Assembly: GCA_964520985.1 (NCBI GenBank) | Contig: CAZFPB010000015.1 | Coordinates: 1 to 26,318 of the forward strand | Reading direction: 5' to 3' | DNA from: CAYSGL01 sp964520985 | GTDB taxonomy: Bacteria; Pseudomonadota; Alphaproteobacteria; Micavibrionales; Micavibrionaceae | Length of the DNA: 26,318 bases | Shown here: one piece after another, positions 1 through 7,330 of the stretch | How the letters are laid out: every line of letters begins with the position of its first letter | How positions within the stretch are numbered: position 1 is the stretch's first letter | Position numbers and translations under genes: made by a program | Notes under the pieces: model-generated | Told to the model about the DNA's origin: nothing | The model's database searches: none | Seen by the model: the letters and a program-made list of their open reading frames with translations, nothing else

Positions 1-564
1 CTGGTTGATCACGGCTTCGAGCTCGCCCATGCCTGCAGTCCTGCCAGCCAGGTCGCGGTCGGAGAATGCGACACTGGACATATTGGCCAGGCGCGCATCG
101 AAGTCCATCGGGCGACGTGCCAGTGCTGCTGCTGCGAAACCGCCCGCGACCGCGCCACTTGCTGCACCGTCTATTTTTCGCACAACGTCGGTCATCTGCC
201 TGGCCTTGGTTTTGACCTGGTCCAGGCGTTGCCCCATTTGCTGCAGGTAACGATTGGTGCGCTCAAAGGAAGAATGGCCGCTACCGAGCCGGTTCAGCGC
301 TGCGTCGGCGCGTCGCGCTGCTTCTGCAGTACGTTCCAGTGACGCAGTAGCACGCTTGGCATCTGCCTCCACCTTCTTGACCTGCGTCGTTTTGCCAACT
401 TGTGCAATTGCCTTGTCGCTCCGGGTAGCAGCCTTCTCGGTTTGCTCCAGCGCCTTGACCTGGCGCTTGCTGCCAGATTCGAGCGCTTTGGCGTTCTCGG
501 CTGCCTTCTTCTGCACGTCCGAGATCAAGTTGATGAAATATTTGACGGTAAGATTTTTACTCAT
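1..564 (-). CDS. Tail tape measure protein, N-terminal part (cut by window edge)
   Basis: The reading frame is open from an ATG at 564 to the left edge, giving the first 188 residues. The product begins MSKNLTVKYFINLISDVQKK. Residues 1-110 are a long charged alanine/lysine/glutamate-rich coiled coil, followed by a glycine/alanine-rich stretch near residue 145 (AASGAVAGGFAAAALA). This is the usual opening of a phage tail tape measure protein, which sets tail length and is threaded through the tail tube. Its ATG overlaps by ATGA the stop of the frameshifted chaperone frame just upstream, so translation is probably coupled. Position after sheath, tube and chaperone is the Mu order. The C-terminal part is outside the window, so total length is unknown. 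The assignment rests on context and coiled-coil character rather than a diagnostic motif. Confidence 0.8.
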   Translation of the reverse strand, partial: MSKNLTVKYFINLISDVQKKAAENAKALESGSKRQVKALEQTEKAATRSDKAIAQVGKTTQVKKVEADAKRATASLERTAEAARRADAALNRLGSGHSSFERTNRYLQQMGQRLDQVKTKARQMTDVVRKIDGAASGAVAGGFAAAALARRPMDFDARLANMSSVAFSDRDLAGRTAGMGELEAVINQ

Positions 565-692
565 TTCGTCGGCTTAGCCTTTGCTTCATTGATTCGTTGC
601 GCCCAAAACTGCAGCAGCGATTTAGGTGTTTGGCGCAGAGTTATCGGCGAGCATTGATGGACCAGGCTGATGTTCTGCACCAACGCTTCCCA
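561..692 (-). CDS. Frameshift extension of the tail assembly chaperone (Mu gp42-like position)
   Basis: This second frame, net +1 (equivalently -2) relative to the chaperone gene, is open from a TGA near 755 to a TGA at 563-561. That stop overlaps the tape-measure ATG as ATGA. After the candidate slip site it encodes 43 residues (WEALVQ... ending INEAKAKPTK) with helix-forming composition. It has no convincing start codon or ribosome binding site of its own. At 693-697 the minus strand reads GAG GGG GTG: a tRNA on GGG can slip one base forward onto a second GGG and then read TGG. The product would be about 195 residues, 152 from the zero frame plus 43. Tail assembly chaperones made by frameshifting just before the tape measure gene are a conserved phage feature, and Mu uses a -2 shift. 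The exact slip site and direction are inferred. Confidence 0.65.
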   Translation of the reverse strand, partial: WEALVQNISLVHQCSPITLRQTPKSLLQFWAQRINEAKAKPTK

Positions 693-1149
693 CCCCCTCA
701 GCCTGGCCCTCGGATCGCGGGACGTGCGGGCCTTTCTCGTCGTCGCCGCCGATCATCTTGTCAAAATCCGCTGCCGTGATTAACCCGTATCGAACTTGTG
801 CGGCCAGGCTGATCAAAAGGCATCGCTCTTCGATGCGCTGCATATCGAAGGTACTCAGGCGACGGAACATATTGAGATCGAGCACATCCAGGCCAATGTC
901 GTCCAGGCCAGCGCATTGGAATTTATCGACGTGGCGCATCGTCAGGACTACTCGATACACCTCGTCAGAAAGCAGCAATGTCGGTTTGCCGTTGATGTAA
1001 ACGACGCGCTCTGCCAGCTCGACTGCAATCAGCTCGTCGTCCACATTGGTCTCGCGCAACTGCAAGGTCTTGTAAAACACCGGCTTACCGCCGACGTTCG
1101 ACTGCAGTCCGTCTATCAAGTGCAAGGTGAAAATCTCTTCTTTTTTCAT
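622..1149 (-). CDS. Tail assembly chaperone (Mu gp41-like)
   Basis: This 175-residue soluble protein lies between the tail tube and tape measure genes, where tail assembly chaperones are coded in Mu-like phages. These chaperones bind the tape measure protein and help polymerise the tube around it. Residues 1-130 look like a compact alpha/beta domain (MKKEEIFTLHLIDGL at the start). The tail after about residue 138 is hydrophilic and glycine-rich (GGDDEKG...), so it looks like the linker region where the ribosome would shift frame. The ATG at 1149 has a GAGAA stretch upstream. A strong terminator hairpin sits just upstream (1162-1199), so expression should be lower than that of tube and sheath. 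The family is assigned from position and size. Confidence 0.7.
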   Translation of the reverse strand: MKKEEIFTLHLIDGLQSNVGGKPVFYKTLQLRETNVDDELIAVELAERVVYINGKPTLLLSDEVYRVVLTMRHVDKFQCAGLDDIGLDVLDLNMFRRLSTFDMQRIEERCLLISLAAQVRYGLITAADFDKMIGGDDEKGPHVPRSEGQAEGVGSVGAEHQPGPSMLADNSAPNT

Positions 1150-1161
1150 GTCGTTCTCGAT

Positions 1162-1199
1162 AAAAAAAGGCGTCGGATCGATTGCCCGATTCCGACGCC
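1162..1199 (-). terminator. Rho-independent terminator/attenuator between tail tube and chaperone genes
   Basis: On the minus strand a hairpin with 9-bp perfect arms (GGCGTCGGA and TCCGACGCC, 1199-1169) is followed at once by seven T (1168-1162). The inner TCG/CGA can extend the stem. It lies inside the tail operon after the tube gene and before the chaperone and tape measure genes. Partial readthrough would give abundant tube and sheath but little chaperone and tape measure. Confidence 0.85.
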
Positions 1200-1226
1200 A
1201 AGCGCGTTATGCGCAGGGAGGATGAG

Positions 1227-1598
1227 TTACAACCACTGGAGCGGCTGCAGCACGTTCAGGCTGAAGTCAACCGAGCCGCCGCCGATCTCACCGAGGGATG
1301 CAAACCGGCATTTGCCAGCTCGTACACGTTGGCCGGTGTGGAGGTTGGACAGCACTACCTGGACGTTGCACCACTTGCTGAACTTTTCGGGTGTGGTACC
1401 CAGTTTGAAAAAGAGCTTGCCCTTGATCACCCGTGCCACACGTTTCCGAGTTGTCGCATCGTTGCCAGTTGCGCCAAGCACCGCCTCGGTCTCGAAGCCT
1501 GCAGCACCTTCAATCGTTACCGTGCTGTCTTCGATGTCGATGACTTCGCCATCGGCAGTCATGGTATCCACACGGAACAGTTCGCTATCGCATGTCAT
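1227..1598 (-). CDS. Tail tube protein (Mu M-like)
   Basis: This 123-residue protein directly follows the sheath gene. It matches the small size of contractile-tail tube proteins (Mu M is close to 118 residues). The composition suggests beta strands (DGEVIDIEDSTVTIEG, GGSVDFSLNVLQP), as expected for a subunit of the stacked hexameric rings of the inner tube. The reading frame ends just ahead of the terminator at 1162-1199. The call rests mainly on gene order (sheath, tube, chaperone, tape measure), on length and on beta character. Confidence 0.8.
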   Translation of the reverse strand: MTCDSELFRVDTMTADGEVIDIEDSTVTIEGAAGFETEAVLGATGNDATTRKRVARVIKGKLFFKLGTTPEKFSKWCNVQVVLSNLHTGQRVRAGKCRFASLGEIGGGSVDFSLNVLQPLQWL

Positions 1599-1625
1599 GT
1601 CGTTTCCTTTCTCTTGGTTATGTGA

Positions 1626-3107
1626 TTAAACGTGACCTGCAGCGAATTGGCTGGTGATCTCGGTCTGGTGATGCTGGGTAACCAGGACAGGGTTGTCGAT
1701 GACCTGCAGCTTGCCTGCTGCGCCATTGACCTCGACCAGTAACGTGTCCTTGTAATACGCCATGTTTTGGAACAAGCCCACGTCGATAAACTGCTGGTAG
1801 ATGTTCAGCATGATGTCGGCACCCAATTCGACCGTCATTACTTTCTGGCCAGGGATGGGCTCGATCATGTATTCCGCTGCCTTGAAGCCGCGATACTTGA
1901 TCTGGAATTCCGTCACGGTGAACCAACGGTAATAGCTCATCGTCTTCACCCAGTTCAAATTGCGCCAGCTTGGGTCAGCCGCGCCTGTCGGGTGCGTGGT
2001 GTAGTTCGTCACCATCATCAACAGGTTTGCCGTGCCATCGTCCATCACTTCCAGCGTTGAGCCACCGGCGAGCGCGAGGTTGTTCTTCTGTGTCTCGTAC
2101 TCAAAATCATCCAGTTTCGATGCGGCCTTGTAACCAACCAACGGCACGCCCACGAACGGCACTGCAGGGTCAATGCTGCAATGGCTTTCAATCGCCGCTG
2201 CAGCCATTGCGGCGGTTTCCCAAGGACTGGACAGGTCACGTGTCGTGCAAATCGTGTGAAAGACTGGGCTATTACGCGGAGTCAGCCAGGTCGTCACTTC
2301 ACCTTCGGTGCCGCGTATTGCGGTGACCACTTGGCCGTCCTGCATGTTCTCGTGGCCGAAGCGGCTTTCCATTTCGACTTCCAGCAAGCCGATGTTGGTG
2401 CTGTCGATGTAGGGCATCGCAATCTCGGTCGCACGGTAACCTTTCATGGCGACGATGGCGGGAGTGATATCAGGGTTCACCGCACCGCCTGCCATAGCGG
2501 TCAGTGCCACGCTGACGCCCTGCGGCAGATAGTCATCCTGGTTGCGGATGACGCGCAGGTCAATCTGGTTTCCTGTGACGCCTTTCCAGTTGCAGGTCAG
2601 CTCGATCTCACCCGCAATCGCACCGGCCGCCGCTTTAACTGGCAATGAGGCCTTGACGTTGATGGCATTGATGAGTTTGGTGCGCAAGGTGGTCGCTGTG
2701 TCATTGACGGCGACGCCGACGCGGATGCGTTCGCCACCGATGTAGACAGGGAGCTCGCCCGATGCATGCTGTGCATCGACAGTGAGGGTAATTTTCCCGG
2801 TAGACTCTTGCGCCGTCTCGTCGTCGGCCAGGATGATGACATCCAGGGGAACGCCCAGGGCTGCGTTGGCACGTGCACCGCGCCACATTGCCAGCAACAT
2901 GGTGCCTTCACCGAGTGTGCCGATAGCATCGGACTCGGTGCTGATAGCGATACGCTTGTTGATGTTGACGACAACAGGCGGTTTCGCCTGGCCGATAAGA
3001 AGGACGCGGCGTGGCATACCGCGCAAGCCGCGAATTGCGGTAGATGCATCGAACTTGTGTGCCACACCTGGCATCACATAGTTGAGACTGAAGAGATTCG
3101 GAAGCAT
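1626..3107 (-). CDS. Contractile tail sheath protein (Mu L-like)
   Basis: This is a 493-residue protein, almost exactly the size of the Mu sheath protein L (about 495). It starts MLPNLFSLNYVMPGVAHKFD and contains the RVLLIGQ segment typical of the sheath N-terminal region near residue 33. A glycine-rich middle and the C-terminal fold of the sheath polymerisation domain follow. An AAGGA ribosome binding site precedes the ATG at 3107. The sheath surrounds the tube and contracts during DNA injection, so this virion is a myovirus. It sits between the DUF2635 protein and the tail tube, the Mu order. No truncation is visible. Confidence 0.93.
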   Translation of the reverse strand: MLPNLFSLNYVMPGVAHKFDASTAIRGLRGMPRRVLLIGQAKPPVVVNINKRIAISTESDAIGTLGEGTMLLAMWRGARANAALGVPLDVIILADDETAQESTGKITLTVDAQHASGELPVYIGGERIRVGVAVNDTATTLRTKLINAINVKASLPVKAAAGAIAGEIELTCNWKGVTGNQIDLRVIRNQDDYLPQGVSVALTAMAGGAVNPDITPAIVAMKGYRATEIAMPYIDSTNIGLLEVEMESRFGHENMQDGQVVTAIRGTEGEVTTWLTPRNSPVFHTICTTRDLSSPWETAAMAAAAIESHCSIDPAVPFVGVPLVGYKAASKLDDFEYETQKNNLALAGGSTLEVMDDGTANLLMMVTNYTTHPTGAADPSWRNLNWVKTMSYYRWFTVTEFQIKYRGFKAAEYMIEPIPGQKVMTVELGADIMLNIYQQFIDVGLFQNMAYYKDTLLVEVNGAAGKLQVIDNPVLVTQHHQTEITSQFAAGHV

Positions 3108-3165
3108 GGATCGTCCTTTACAGGCTGTTTGAAAAGCGTTTTAAGCGGTTTTAATGCGCAGTTGA

Positions 3166-3375
3166 TTACTTGACCCGGATCAGGTCCAGATCGTCCAGCA
3201 GACGCAGGATGCGGACGTCTACGGTGACCGATACAGCATCCTTCTCGCTGAAGTAGTCGCCTGCTTCGTTGTTTGGCACACGGCGGTCTTTTCCTGCTTT
3301 TACCGTGATGGTTTCGCCCAGGCGTGGCGCTTTGTATTTGGCATCGGATATCAGGGGGCTGTCAGCTTTCGGCAT
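3166..3375 (-). CDS. Small DUF2635-family protein (Mu gp38-like)
   Basis: This 69-residue protein lies immediately upstream of the sheath gene and overlaps the gp37-like gene by 14 bases. The core (VKAGKDRRVPNNEAGDYF, then RILRLLDDLDLIRV) matches the DUF2635 pattern: a VKPA-like opening, an R-x-V-P segment and a closing arm ending in a basic/hydrophobic DLIRV. The residues before about position 23 are an N-terminal extension. Proteins of this family always sit just before the sheath in Mu-like phages. Their exact role in tail assembly is not established. A GGAG-like ribosome binding site lies before the ATG within the upstream gene. Confidence 0.8.
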   Translation of the reverse strand: MPKADSPLISDAKYKAPRLGETITVKAGKDRRVPNNEAGDYFSEKDAVSVTVDVRILRLLDDLDLIRVK

Positions 3376-3949
3376 CTTTCATCTCCAGGTTGTGAGTAAT
3401 GTGGGTGGAATCAGTCGGCTCGGATGTCGGCCCGACCTTGGTTTGTCCTACGGTGTTGATTTCAATCTGTTCCAGGGAGGCCAGTTCGTCGTACGGATTG
3501 CGCTCAATAGGCAACTGGAGCTGGTGCCACCAGCTCACCATCCAAAGCGCATGTCCGGTCTTATCGATAGCGCGGCCATATAGGTTTTCTGCAGCGATGT
3601 CTTGCGGCTTGCCTGCACACAGATCGTCAGGCCGCCATTCGGCGAAGATCGCAGCAAGCCACTCAGCTCTTATCATCGCTGCACGCATGCGTTCCTCACG
3701 CTTTACATTTTTGGTGACGACAAAGACGGCGATGCGCAAGTCCCAAATACGCTTTCCGTTCATCACGCCGCCGCGAGTTGGCCGCCAGCCCAAGCAAGCA
3801 ATCAGTGCGGCCGGTGCTGTGAAGCCCTTAACATTCATCTCTTCAGCGCTGAATTCGCCACCGTAGTCCTGCACCGTGGTGAACAGTTTTCCGGACTCGT
3901 CGCAGATCCTCTTCTTGATCGCGTCCAACAGTTTCACAGCGTTGCTCAT
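3362..3949 (-). CDS. Mu gp37-like tail protein (DUF1834 family)
   Basis: This 195-residue protein has the features of the DUF1834/gp37 family found before DUF2635 and sheath in Mu-like phages. An N-terminal helix (VKLLDAIKKRI) leads into a middle beta region (RIWDLRIAVFVVTKNVKREE), with a tryptophan-rich end to the domain (ALWMVSWWHQLQLP). It is thought to act at the head-tail connector or tail terminator, but this is known only by analogy. The start overlaps the stop of the G-like gene by ATGA, and its own end overlaps the DUF2635 gene by 14 bases, so the three are coupled. The last 30 residues or so look disordered. Confidence 0.8.
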   Translation of the reverse strand: MSNAVKLLDAIKKRICDESGKLFTTVQDYGGEFSAEEMNVKGFTAPAALIACLGWRPTRGGVMNGKRIWDLRIAVFVVTKNVKREERMRAAMIRAEWLAAIFAEWRPDDLCAGKPQDIAAENLYGRAIDKTGHALWMVSWWHQLQLPIERNPYDELASLEQIEINTVGQTKVGPTSEPTDSTHITHNLEMKDAES

Positions 3950-4395
3950 GCGAGGCCTCGTAGCTCGTTCAGAATCATGTTTCCAATTACTTCGGTGTCG
4001 GTTTCGTTTTCACCAAGCACCGGCCTTGCTTCCATCTCGAACCTCGCGCCCTGGCGGCCGGTCTCACCACCGAAGTGGTGAATGCGGGCATACGGTGAGT
4101 CCGAACCCAACTCGACCCCGGTGATGGTTGGCTGCTGCACGTAACTTTTGTAGAGCAGTCGATTCAAAATCAATGTTTGACCACTGCGGTCCTTAGCGGC
4201 TTGCGACTGCGGCATTGCTCGGCCATCAAACAGAAACTGGTTGTCGAACCTGTCTTGAATTTGGCCAAGTGCATACTCGCCAATTTCGGTTTTAAGGCCG
4301 GTCAGGTCGAACGAAGCGAGTCGGTGCAAATGCTCGGTGATCTGCTCATTGACCAGATTCCATTGCAACGAAACGCCTTTGTCCTGTTCACTCAT
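3946..4395 (-). CDS. Virion morphogenesis / tail completion protein (Mu G-like, Phage_tail_S family)
   Basis: This 149-residue protein starts at MSEQDKGVSLQW. An upstream in-frame extension is possible but overlaps gp36 without any ribosome binding site, while the ATG at 4395 forms an ATGA junction with the gp36 stop. The pattern of an N-terminal amphipathic helix, an I-Q-D-R-F segment, YARIHHFGGETGR and a C-terminal helix is characteristic of the Phage_tail_S/Mu gpG family. In that family the Y-A-x-I-H-x-F-G-G motif is the signature. These proteins act at the tail end that joins the head. In Mu, G lies next to F and before the protease. Here it sits between gp36 and gp37, so its position is changed. 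Confidence 0.87.
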   Translation of the reverse strand: MSEQDKGVSLQWNLVNEQITEHLHRLASFDLTGLKTEIGEYALGQIQDRFDNQFLFDGRAMPQSQAAKDRSGQTLILNRLLYKSYVQQPTITGVELGSDSPYARIHHFGGETGRQGARFEMEARPVLGENETDTEVIGNMILNELRGLA

Positions 4396-4892
4396 TTGCC
4401 GTAGCTTCCCCAGTCGTAGCGGCTTTTCAACGCTCCGGATCGCACACCTATGGAACGGGCTTGCTCCGTCACCAGCTTCACCCGGCCAGCGGCAACATCC
4501 CGCAACCAATCAAACCAACGCTTGCAGCGCTTCTCTGCGCCCTCGGACATGTTGTCGTCGTCGTCCTTGAGGTGGCAGCGTGTCAGCTCTACGCAGCAGC
4601 TCTTGACCGGCGCTGCTTCGATCTGCGCTTGCGTCAATGGCAAGGTCAAGCCTTCAACCGACAGGAAGTAGCCATCCATCAACCTCGCGGCCTCCAAGAT
4701 GGCATCAAGCAAGCGATCTGCTGCTGCCTGGCCTTGCTTACGTTCGTCTTCCGAACGGTCGTCACCAAAGTCGCCGGCCAGTGCTTCCTGCAGCAGTTCA
4801 GGTGTCAGCAGGTCGAGCTCATCCCGCAACAGGTCGGTAATCTCGCCGATGCCGCATGCCTGGATCACATCGGAGGCCAGCGCGTACGTCAT
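4392..4892 (-). CDS. Mu gp36-like protein (DUF1320 family)
   Basis: This 166-residue protein begins MTYALASDVIQACGIGEI, the usual opening of the DUF1320/gp36 head-tail adaptor family (short A-x-x-D/x-x-x-x-G-E, then a helical bundle). Two helices follow, with RLLDAILEAARLMDGYF and TLPLTQAQIEAAPVKSCCVEL matching the family pattern of I-D-x-Y-L and a conserved helix before C-x-x-L. The family is placed at the connector between portal and tail by analogy. The gene overlaps gp35-like upstream and the G-like gene downstream by four bases each. Confidence 0.88.
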   Translation of the reverse strand: MTYALASDVIQACGIGEITDLLRDELDLLTPELLQEALAGDFGDDRSEDERKQGQAAADRLLDAILEAARLMDGYFLSVEGLTLPLTQAQIEAAPVKSCCVELTRCHLKDDDDNMSEGAEKRCKRWFDWLRDVAAGRVKLVTEQARSIGVRSGALKSRYDWGSYGK

Positions 4893-5308
4893 TTTTTCCC
4901 AGTGCCTTTGGTGGATTGCTTCGCGGCAGCGGTTTTCTTGGCAGCGGCCGCCTTGTCTGCTGCAGCTTTCTTGTCTGCTGCAGCTTTCTTGTCAGCAGCA
5001 GCTTTGTCAGCAACTGCCTTGTCTTCGGCAGCCTTGTCTTCCGCAGCCTTTGCTGCTGCGGCGTCTGCGAAGCCGGTGGCGCTATTAGCGACAGTGTTCG
5101 GATGGATGTGGCCGCGCATCGCTTCAGTTTGGTAGCCGCCCAGTGGTCGTCGGTCTGCGGTATAAGCCTGATCGCCAGTGACTTCGGTCAGCAGCTCCTG
5201 GTTGATCAGATCCTGTACATCCAGCGTTTCTGCTGCGACCTTGTCGCCCTTTACCAGGCTTTTGCCGTTGAGGCGTACATTGCCGTTGACTACAAAATTG
5301 GTTTTCAT
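4889..5308 (-). CDS. Mu gp35-like head protein with alanine/lysine-rich repeat tail
   Basis: This 139-residue protein starts at MKTNFVVNGNVRLNGK. The frame extends upstream, but AGGGAC lies just before the ATG at 5308, so that start is chosen. Residues 1-60 form a small beta-rich domain (V-x-L-N-G-K... GDKVAAETLDVQDLINQ) of the kind seen in gp35-like proteins between capsid and gp36. From about residue 78 on, the chain is almost only A, D, K and E (AAKAAEDKAAEDKAVADK, then KKAAADK twice). It is coded by degenerate tandem repeats and is probably helical or disordered. A role in head completion is inferred from position. Repeat number may vary between relatives. Confidence 0.75.
   Translation of the reverse strand: MKTNFVVNGNVRLNGKSLVKGDKVAAETLDVQDLINQELLTEVTGDQAYTADRRPLGGYQTEAMRGHIHPNTVANSATGFADAAAAKAAEDKAAEDKAVADKAAADKKAAADKKAAADKAAAAKKTAAAKQSTKGTGKK
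4954..5057. repeat. Degenerate tandem repeat in the gp35-like gene
   Basis: Copies of an approximately 18-base unit (CTTGTCTGCTGCAGCTTT on the plus strand) lie head to tail here, diverging toward the right. They encode the A-A-D-K-K/A-E-D-K repeats of the gp35-like protein. The unit is a multiple of three, so gain or loss keeps the reading frame. Confidence 0.75.
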
Positions 5309-5373
5309 GAGTTGTCCCTGTGGGTTGGGGATGCGGGCGACGTCAAGGTCGCCCGCGTTTTTACCTGCGTCTG

Positions 5374-6321
5374 TTACGCGGGAGTAATGACGTCTTTCAG
5401 GAAGAAGCCGAGCGAAGGAGCGCACACAATTTCCTTCACCGTTTCGCCGACGCGGACGCGACGGCCGCCGCGCAGTCCGATATCGCCGTCTTCACGGGAC
5501 AGCGCCACACGTTGACCGGTTTGCGCAGTAAAGCCGAATGTCACGTTTCCGCTTTCGACCAGCCCTGACAGGCGCGCAGCGGATTCGTCCTGGTAAATCA
5601 GCGATACGCCGCCCGACCAGCACTTCTTCAGGACGGCAGGCTGTCCAGGCTTCGATGCGTTGACCAGGGCGCGGCCAACCAGGATGCGGTCAATTTCCAG
5701 CAGCTCAGCAACCTGCTGGACAGTCGCAGCACCCGAGTCACCCGAGTTGCCCTGAACGGCTTTAACGACTTTTGGGTGGGTACGCAGCACGCGCCATTCA
5801 GATTGACCTATGGTCATCAGGTTCGGACGCATGATCGGACGGTCCAGCACATCCAGGAGATGGCCGACAGGGTCACTGTCCGCATTGTCGAAACGGTCTG
5901 ACGCGCCGACCACTTCCTTGTTGTCGCCGTAAGTGTCTGGGTTAAACACAAGCGCCGATGTACGTACTTCACGGGCCAACAGTACCAAGCCGGTCAGCCA
6001 TTCAGTCGTCATTGCTTCCAGGTTAGTGTTGTCCGGTGCGTTGTCGATATCGCGATTCGGCAACGGATGTTCGAGGCCTTCGTCTTCGGTCGAGGCGTCC
6101 ACTGGGCGTCCTTCAAATTCCACTTCGTTGACGCGGGAGCGGCGGCCGACGCGGGTATCCGGCACGGTGAGAAACTGACCGACAGGAAAATCCTGATAAC
6201 GGAATGCATTCTTGCTCAGCGGCGACGTGCGCGGCAGCACAAAGTCAGCAATCATTTGACGGTTTTGGACAGCGATAGCAATCGCTGTGAGTTGGCGATC
6301 TTCTACAAACGGACCTGGCAT
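5374..6321 (-). CDS. Major capsid protein (Mu T-like, gp34)
   Basis: This 315-residue protein has the length and position of the Mu-type major head subunit, after protease/scaffold and decoration. The N-terminal arm (MPGPFVEDRQLTAIAIAVQN) is followed by a region of HK97-like character. Family-typical segments are an E-loop-like charged stretch near residues 60-90, a long helix (NLEAMTTEWLTGLVLLAREVR, positions about 95-120) and a C-terminal IVCAPSLGFFLKDVI. The ATG at 6321 has a strong AGGAG site. It is preceded by a 120-base untranslated leader, which may help high expression. The 5' neighbour is the decoration protein. Confidence 0.9.
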   Translation of the reverse strand: MPGPFVEDRQLTAIAIAVQNRQMIADFVLPRTSPLSKNAFRYQDFPVGQFLTVPDTRVGRRSRVNEVEFEGRPVDASTEDEGLEHPLPNRDIDNAPDNTNLEAMTTEWLTGLVLLAREVRTSALVFNPDTYGDNKEVVGASDRFDNADSDPVGHLLDVLDRPIMRPNLMTIGQSEWRVLRTHPKVVKAVQGNSGDSGAATVQQVAELLEIDRILVGRALVNASKPGQPAVLKKCWSGGVSLIYQDESAARLSGLVESGNVTFGFTAQTGQRVALSREDGDIGLRGGRRVRVGETVKEIVCAPSLGFFLKDVITPA

Positions 6322-6442
6322 GTGAATCTCCTATTGAATAATCTTTGCTTCGTTGGCCGGACCTATCTAGGCCGTGATCCGGGGGCATTCTTCCTCTACG
6401 CTTTCGGCATCGCGTAGCAGTTTTCTCGCGGGGTGTATCGAG
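6322..6442 (-). other. Non-coding leader between decoration and major capsid genes
   Basis: This 121-base gap is unusually long for this tightly packed operon. On the minus strand it holds one hairpin (arms CTACGC and GCGTAG, 6396-6417) with no T-run, so it is not a clear terminator. AGGAG then precedes the capsid ATG. An mRNA-processing or stability element would fit, but that is inference. Confidence 0.4.
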
Positions 6443-6790
6443 TTAGCCGCGCAGCAGAATCGCGCCTGTGTCGCCCAGAACACCGCTGACTTGCGCGATG
6501 CCTGGCGACGGGTCTGCAGCATCAGCCGGAATAGCGCGACCTGTTGCATCGGACTTGAGGCGCTGGCCACGGGTGACTGCAGCACCGTATGTGACTGGGG
6601 CGATGCCTGTGAGGATCACGTCCACACGTTCACCGTCAACGGCAGTAGCATCCGTGGTGACGCCTTGAATTGCAGCACCCGCAGTCGCCTGCGTGACCTT
6701 GTCGTCTGCATTGCCGAATGTCGCGAAGCGATGGGCGGCCATTGCGCCGACAGCGGTGTATGCGGCGATCAGTCCTGGTTTGTTATTCAT
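6443..6790 (-). CDS. Head decoration protein (DUF2190-like)
   Basis: This 115-residue protein lies between scaffold and capsid. It is rich in glycine, alanine, threonine and valine, with short beta strands (GLIAAYTAVGAMAAHRF, VDVILTGIAPVTYG, VTRGQRLKSDATGRA and a terminal GDTGAILLRG). This matches the DUF2190/capsid cement pattern, in which a G-x-x-x-V-x-x-G-x-x-L-x-x-D segment is followed by G-x-x-L. Such proteins coat mature heads and stabilise them. Strong AGGAG before the ATG at 6790. No cysteines, and the length is normal for the family. Confidence 0.82.
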   Translation of the reverse strand: MNNKPGLIAAYTAVGAMAAHRFATFGNADDKVTQATAGAAIQGVTTDATAVDGERVDVILTGIAPVTYGAAVTRGQRLKSDATGRAIPADAADPSPGIAQVSGVLGDTGAILLRG

Positions 6791-6835
6791 TACAGCTCCT
6801 GTTCTTGAGTGGATGTGAGAAACCTGCGAATCGGC

Positions 6836-7330
6836 TTACTTGATCTGCGCCAGTGCTTCGGCGTAGGTGATGGAGATGCCTTTCTTTTCTTGATCCGCCA
6901 TGTAGTTCTTGATCTTGGTGGCCAGCTCACCGGCGGTTTGTTCGCCTTGATTGCCAGCGTCGTCTTCGATCTTGTCGTTGAGCTTGATCTTTGCTGGGGC
7001 CGCGGCCATGAATTCTGCAAACCATTGGGCAGCGGTCTTGGTGACCTTGGTGCCGCCGTCAGCCGCAGAAAACTCGAATGTCTGCGTACCGGCTTCCAGG
7101 TTGGTCATGAACTCGACCAGGCCTGCTTCTTCTGCAGGCAATACCTTGCCTTGCTTTTTCCAGTCAGCGATCTGTGCCTGGATGCGTTCGGCGCGACGTT
7201 CGGCCACGAGCGCGTCGGCGCGGCCGCGTTCCGCCGTCAACTGAGCATTGAAATTTTGGGTAGCGGCTTCCTCGCCTTGGCGACGAGCTTCGGCTTGTGC
7301 GGCTTCGAGCTGTTCTTGCGTAATGGGCAT
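6836..7330 (-). CDS. Nested scaffold protein from an internal start (Mu Z-like)
   Basis: In frame inside the protease gene, ATG at 7330 (MPITQEQLEAAQAEARRQGE) is preceded by AGGAGAG at 7337-7343 with seven-base spacing. This is a better ribosome binding site than those of the full-length gene. It yields 164 residues: a charged coiled coil up to about residue 70, followed by a helical C-terminal region. In Mu, gene Z is read from an internal start in gene I and makes the scaffold that shapes the prohead. The same arrangement is seen here. Confidence 0.82.
   Translation of the reverse strand: MPITQEQLEAAQAEARRQGEEAATQNFNAQLTAERGRADALVAERRAERIQAQIADWKKQGKVLPAEEAGLVEFMTNLEAGTQTFEFSAADGGTKVTKTAAQWFAEFMAAAPAKIKLNDKIEDDAGNQGEQTAGELATKIKNYMADQEKKGISITYAEALAQIK

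Noticed and set aside
796..1629. 277-residue plus-strand open frame opposite tail genes
   Set aside because: It lies antisense to the tail tube and chaperone genes, has no ribosome binding site, and its composition follows the opposite-strand codons.
2256..2270. A further TGTGAAA copy as a late activator site
   Set aside because: It lies inside the sheath gene, lacks the second half site and AATATTT, and no gene start follows.
2181..2648. Plus-strand frames opposite the sheath gene
   Set aside because: They are shadows of the 493-residue sheath gene, with basic low-quality composition and no start signals.
4954..5057. CRISPR-like repeats
   Set aside because: The copies are contiguous, coding and degenerate, with no spacers.
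6367..6585. 72-residue minus-strand frame overlapping decoration protein and leader
   Set aside because: It overlaps the decoration gene in another frame, lacks a ribosome site and has no family-like pattern.
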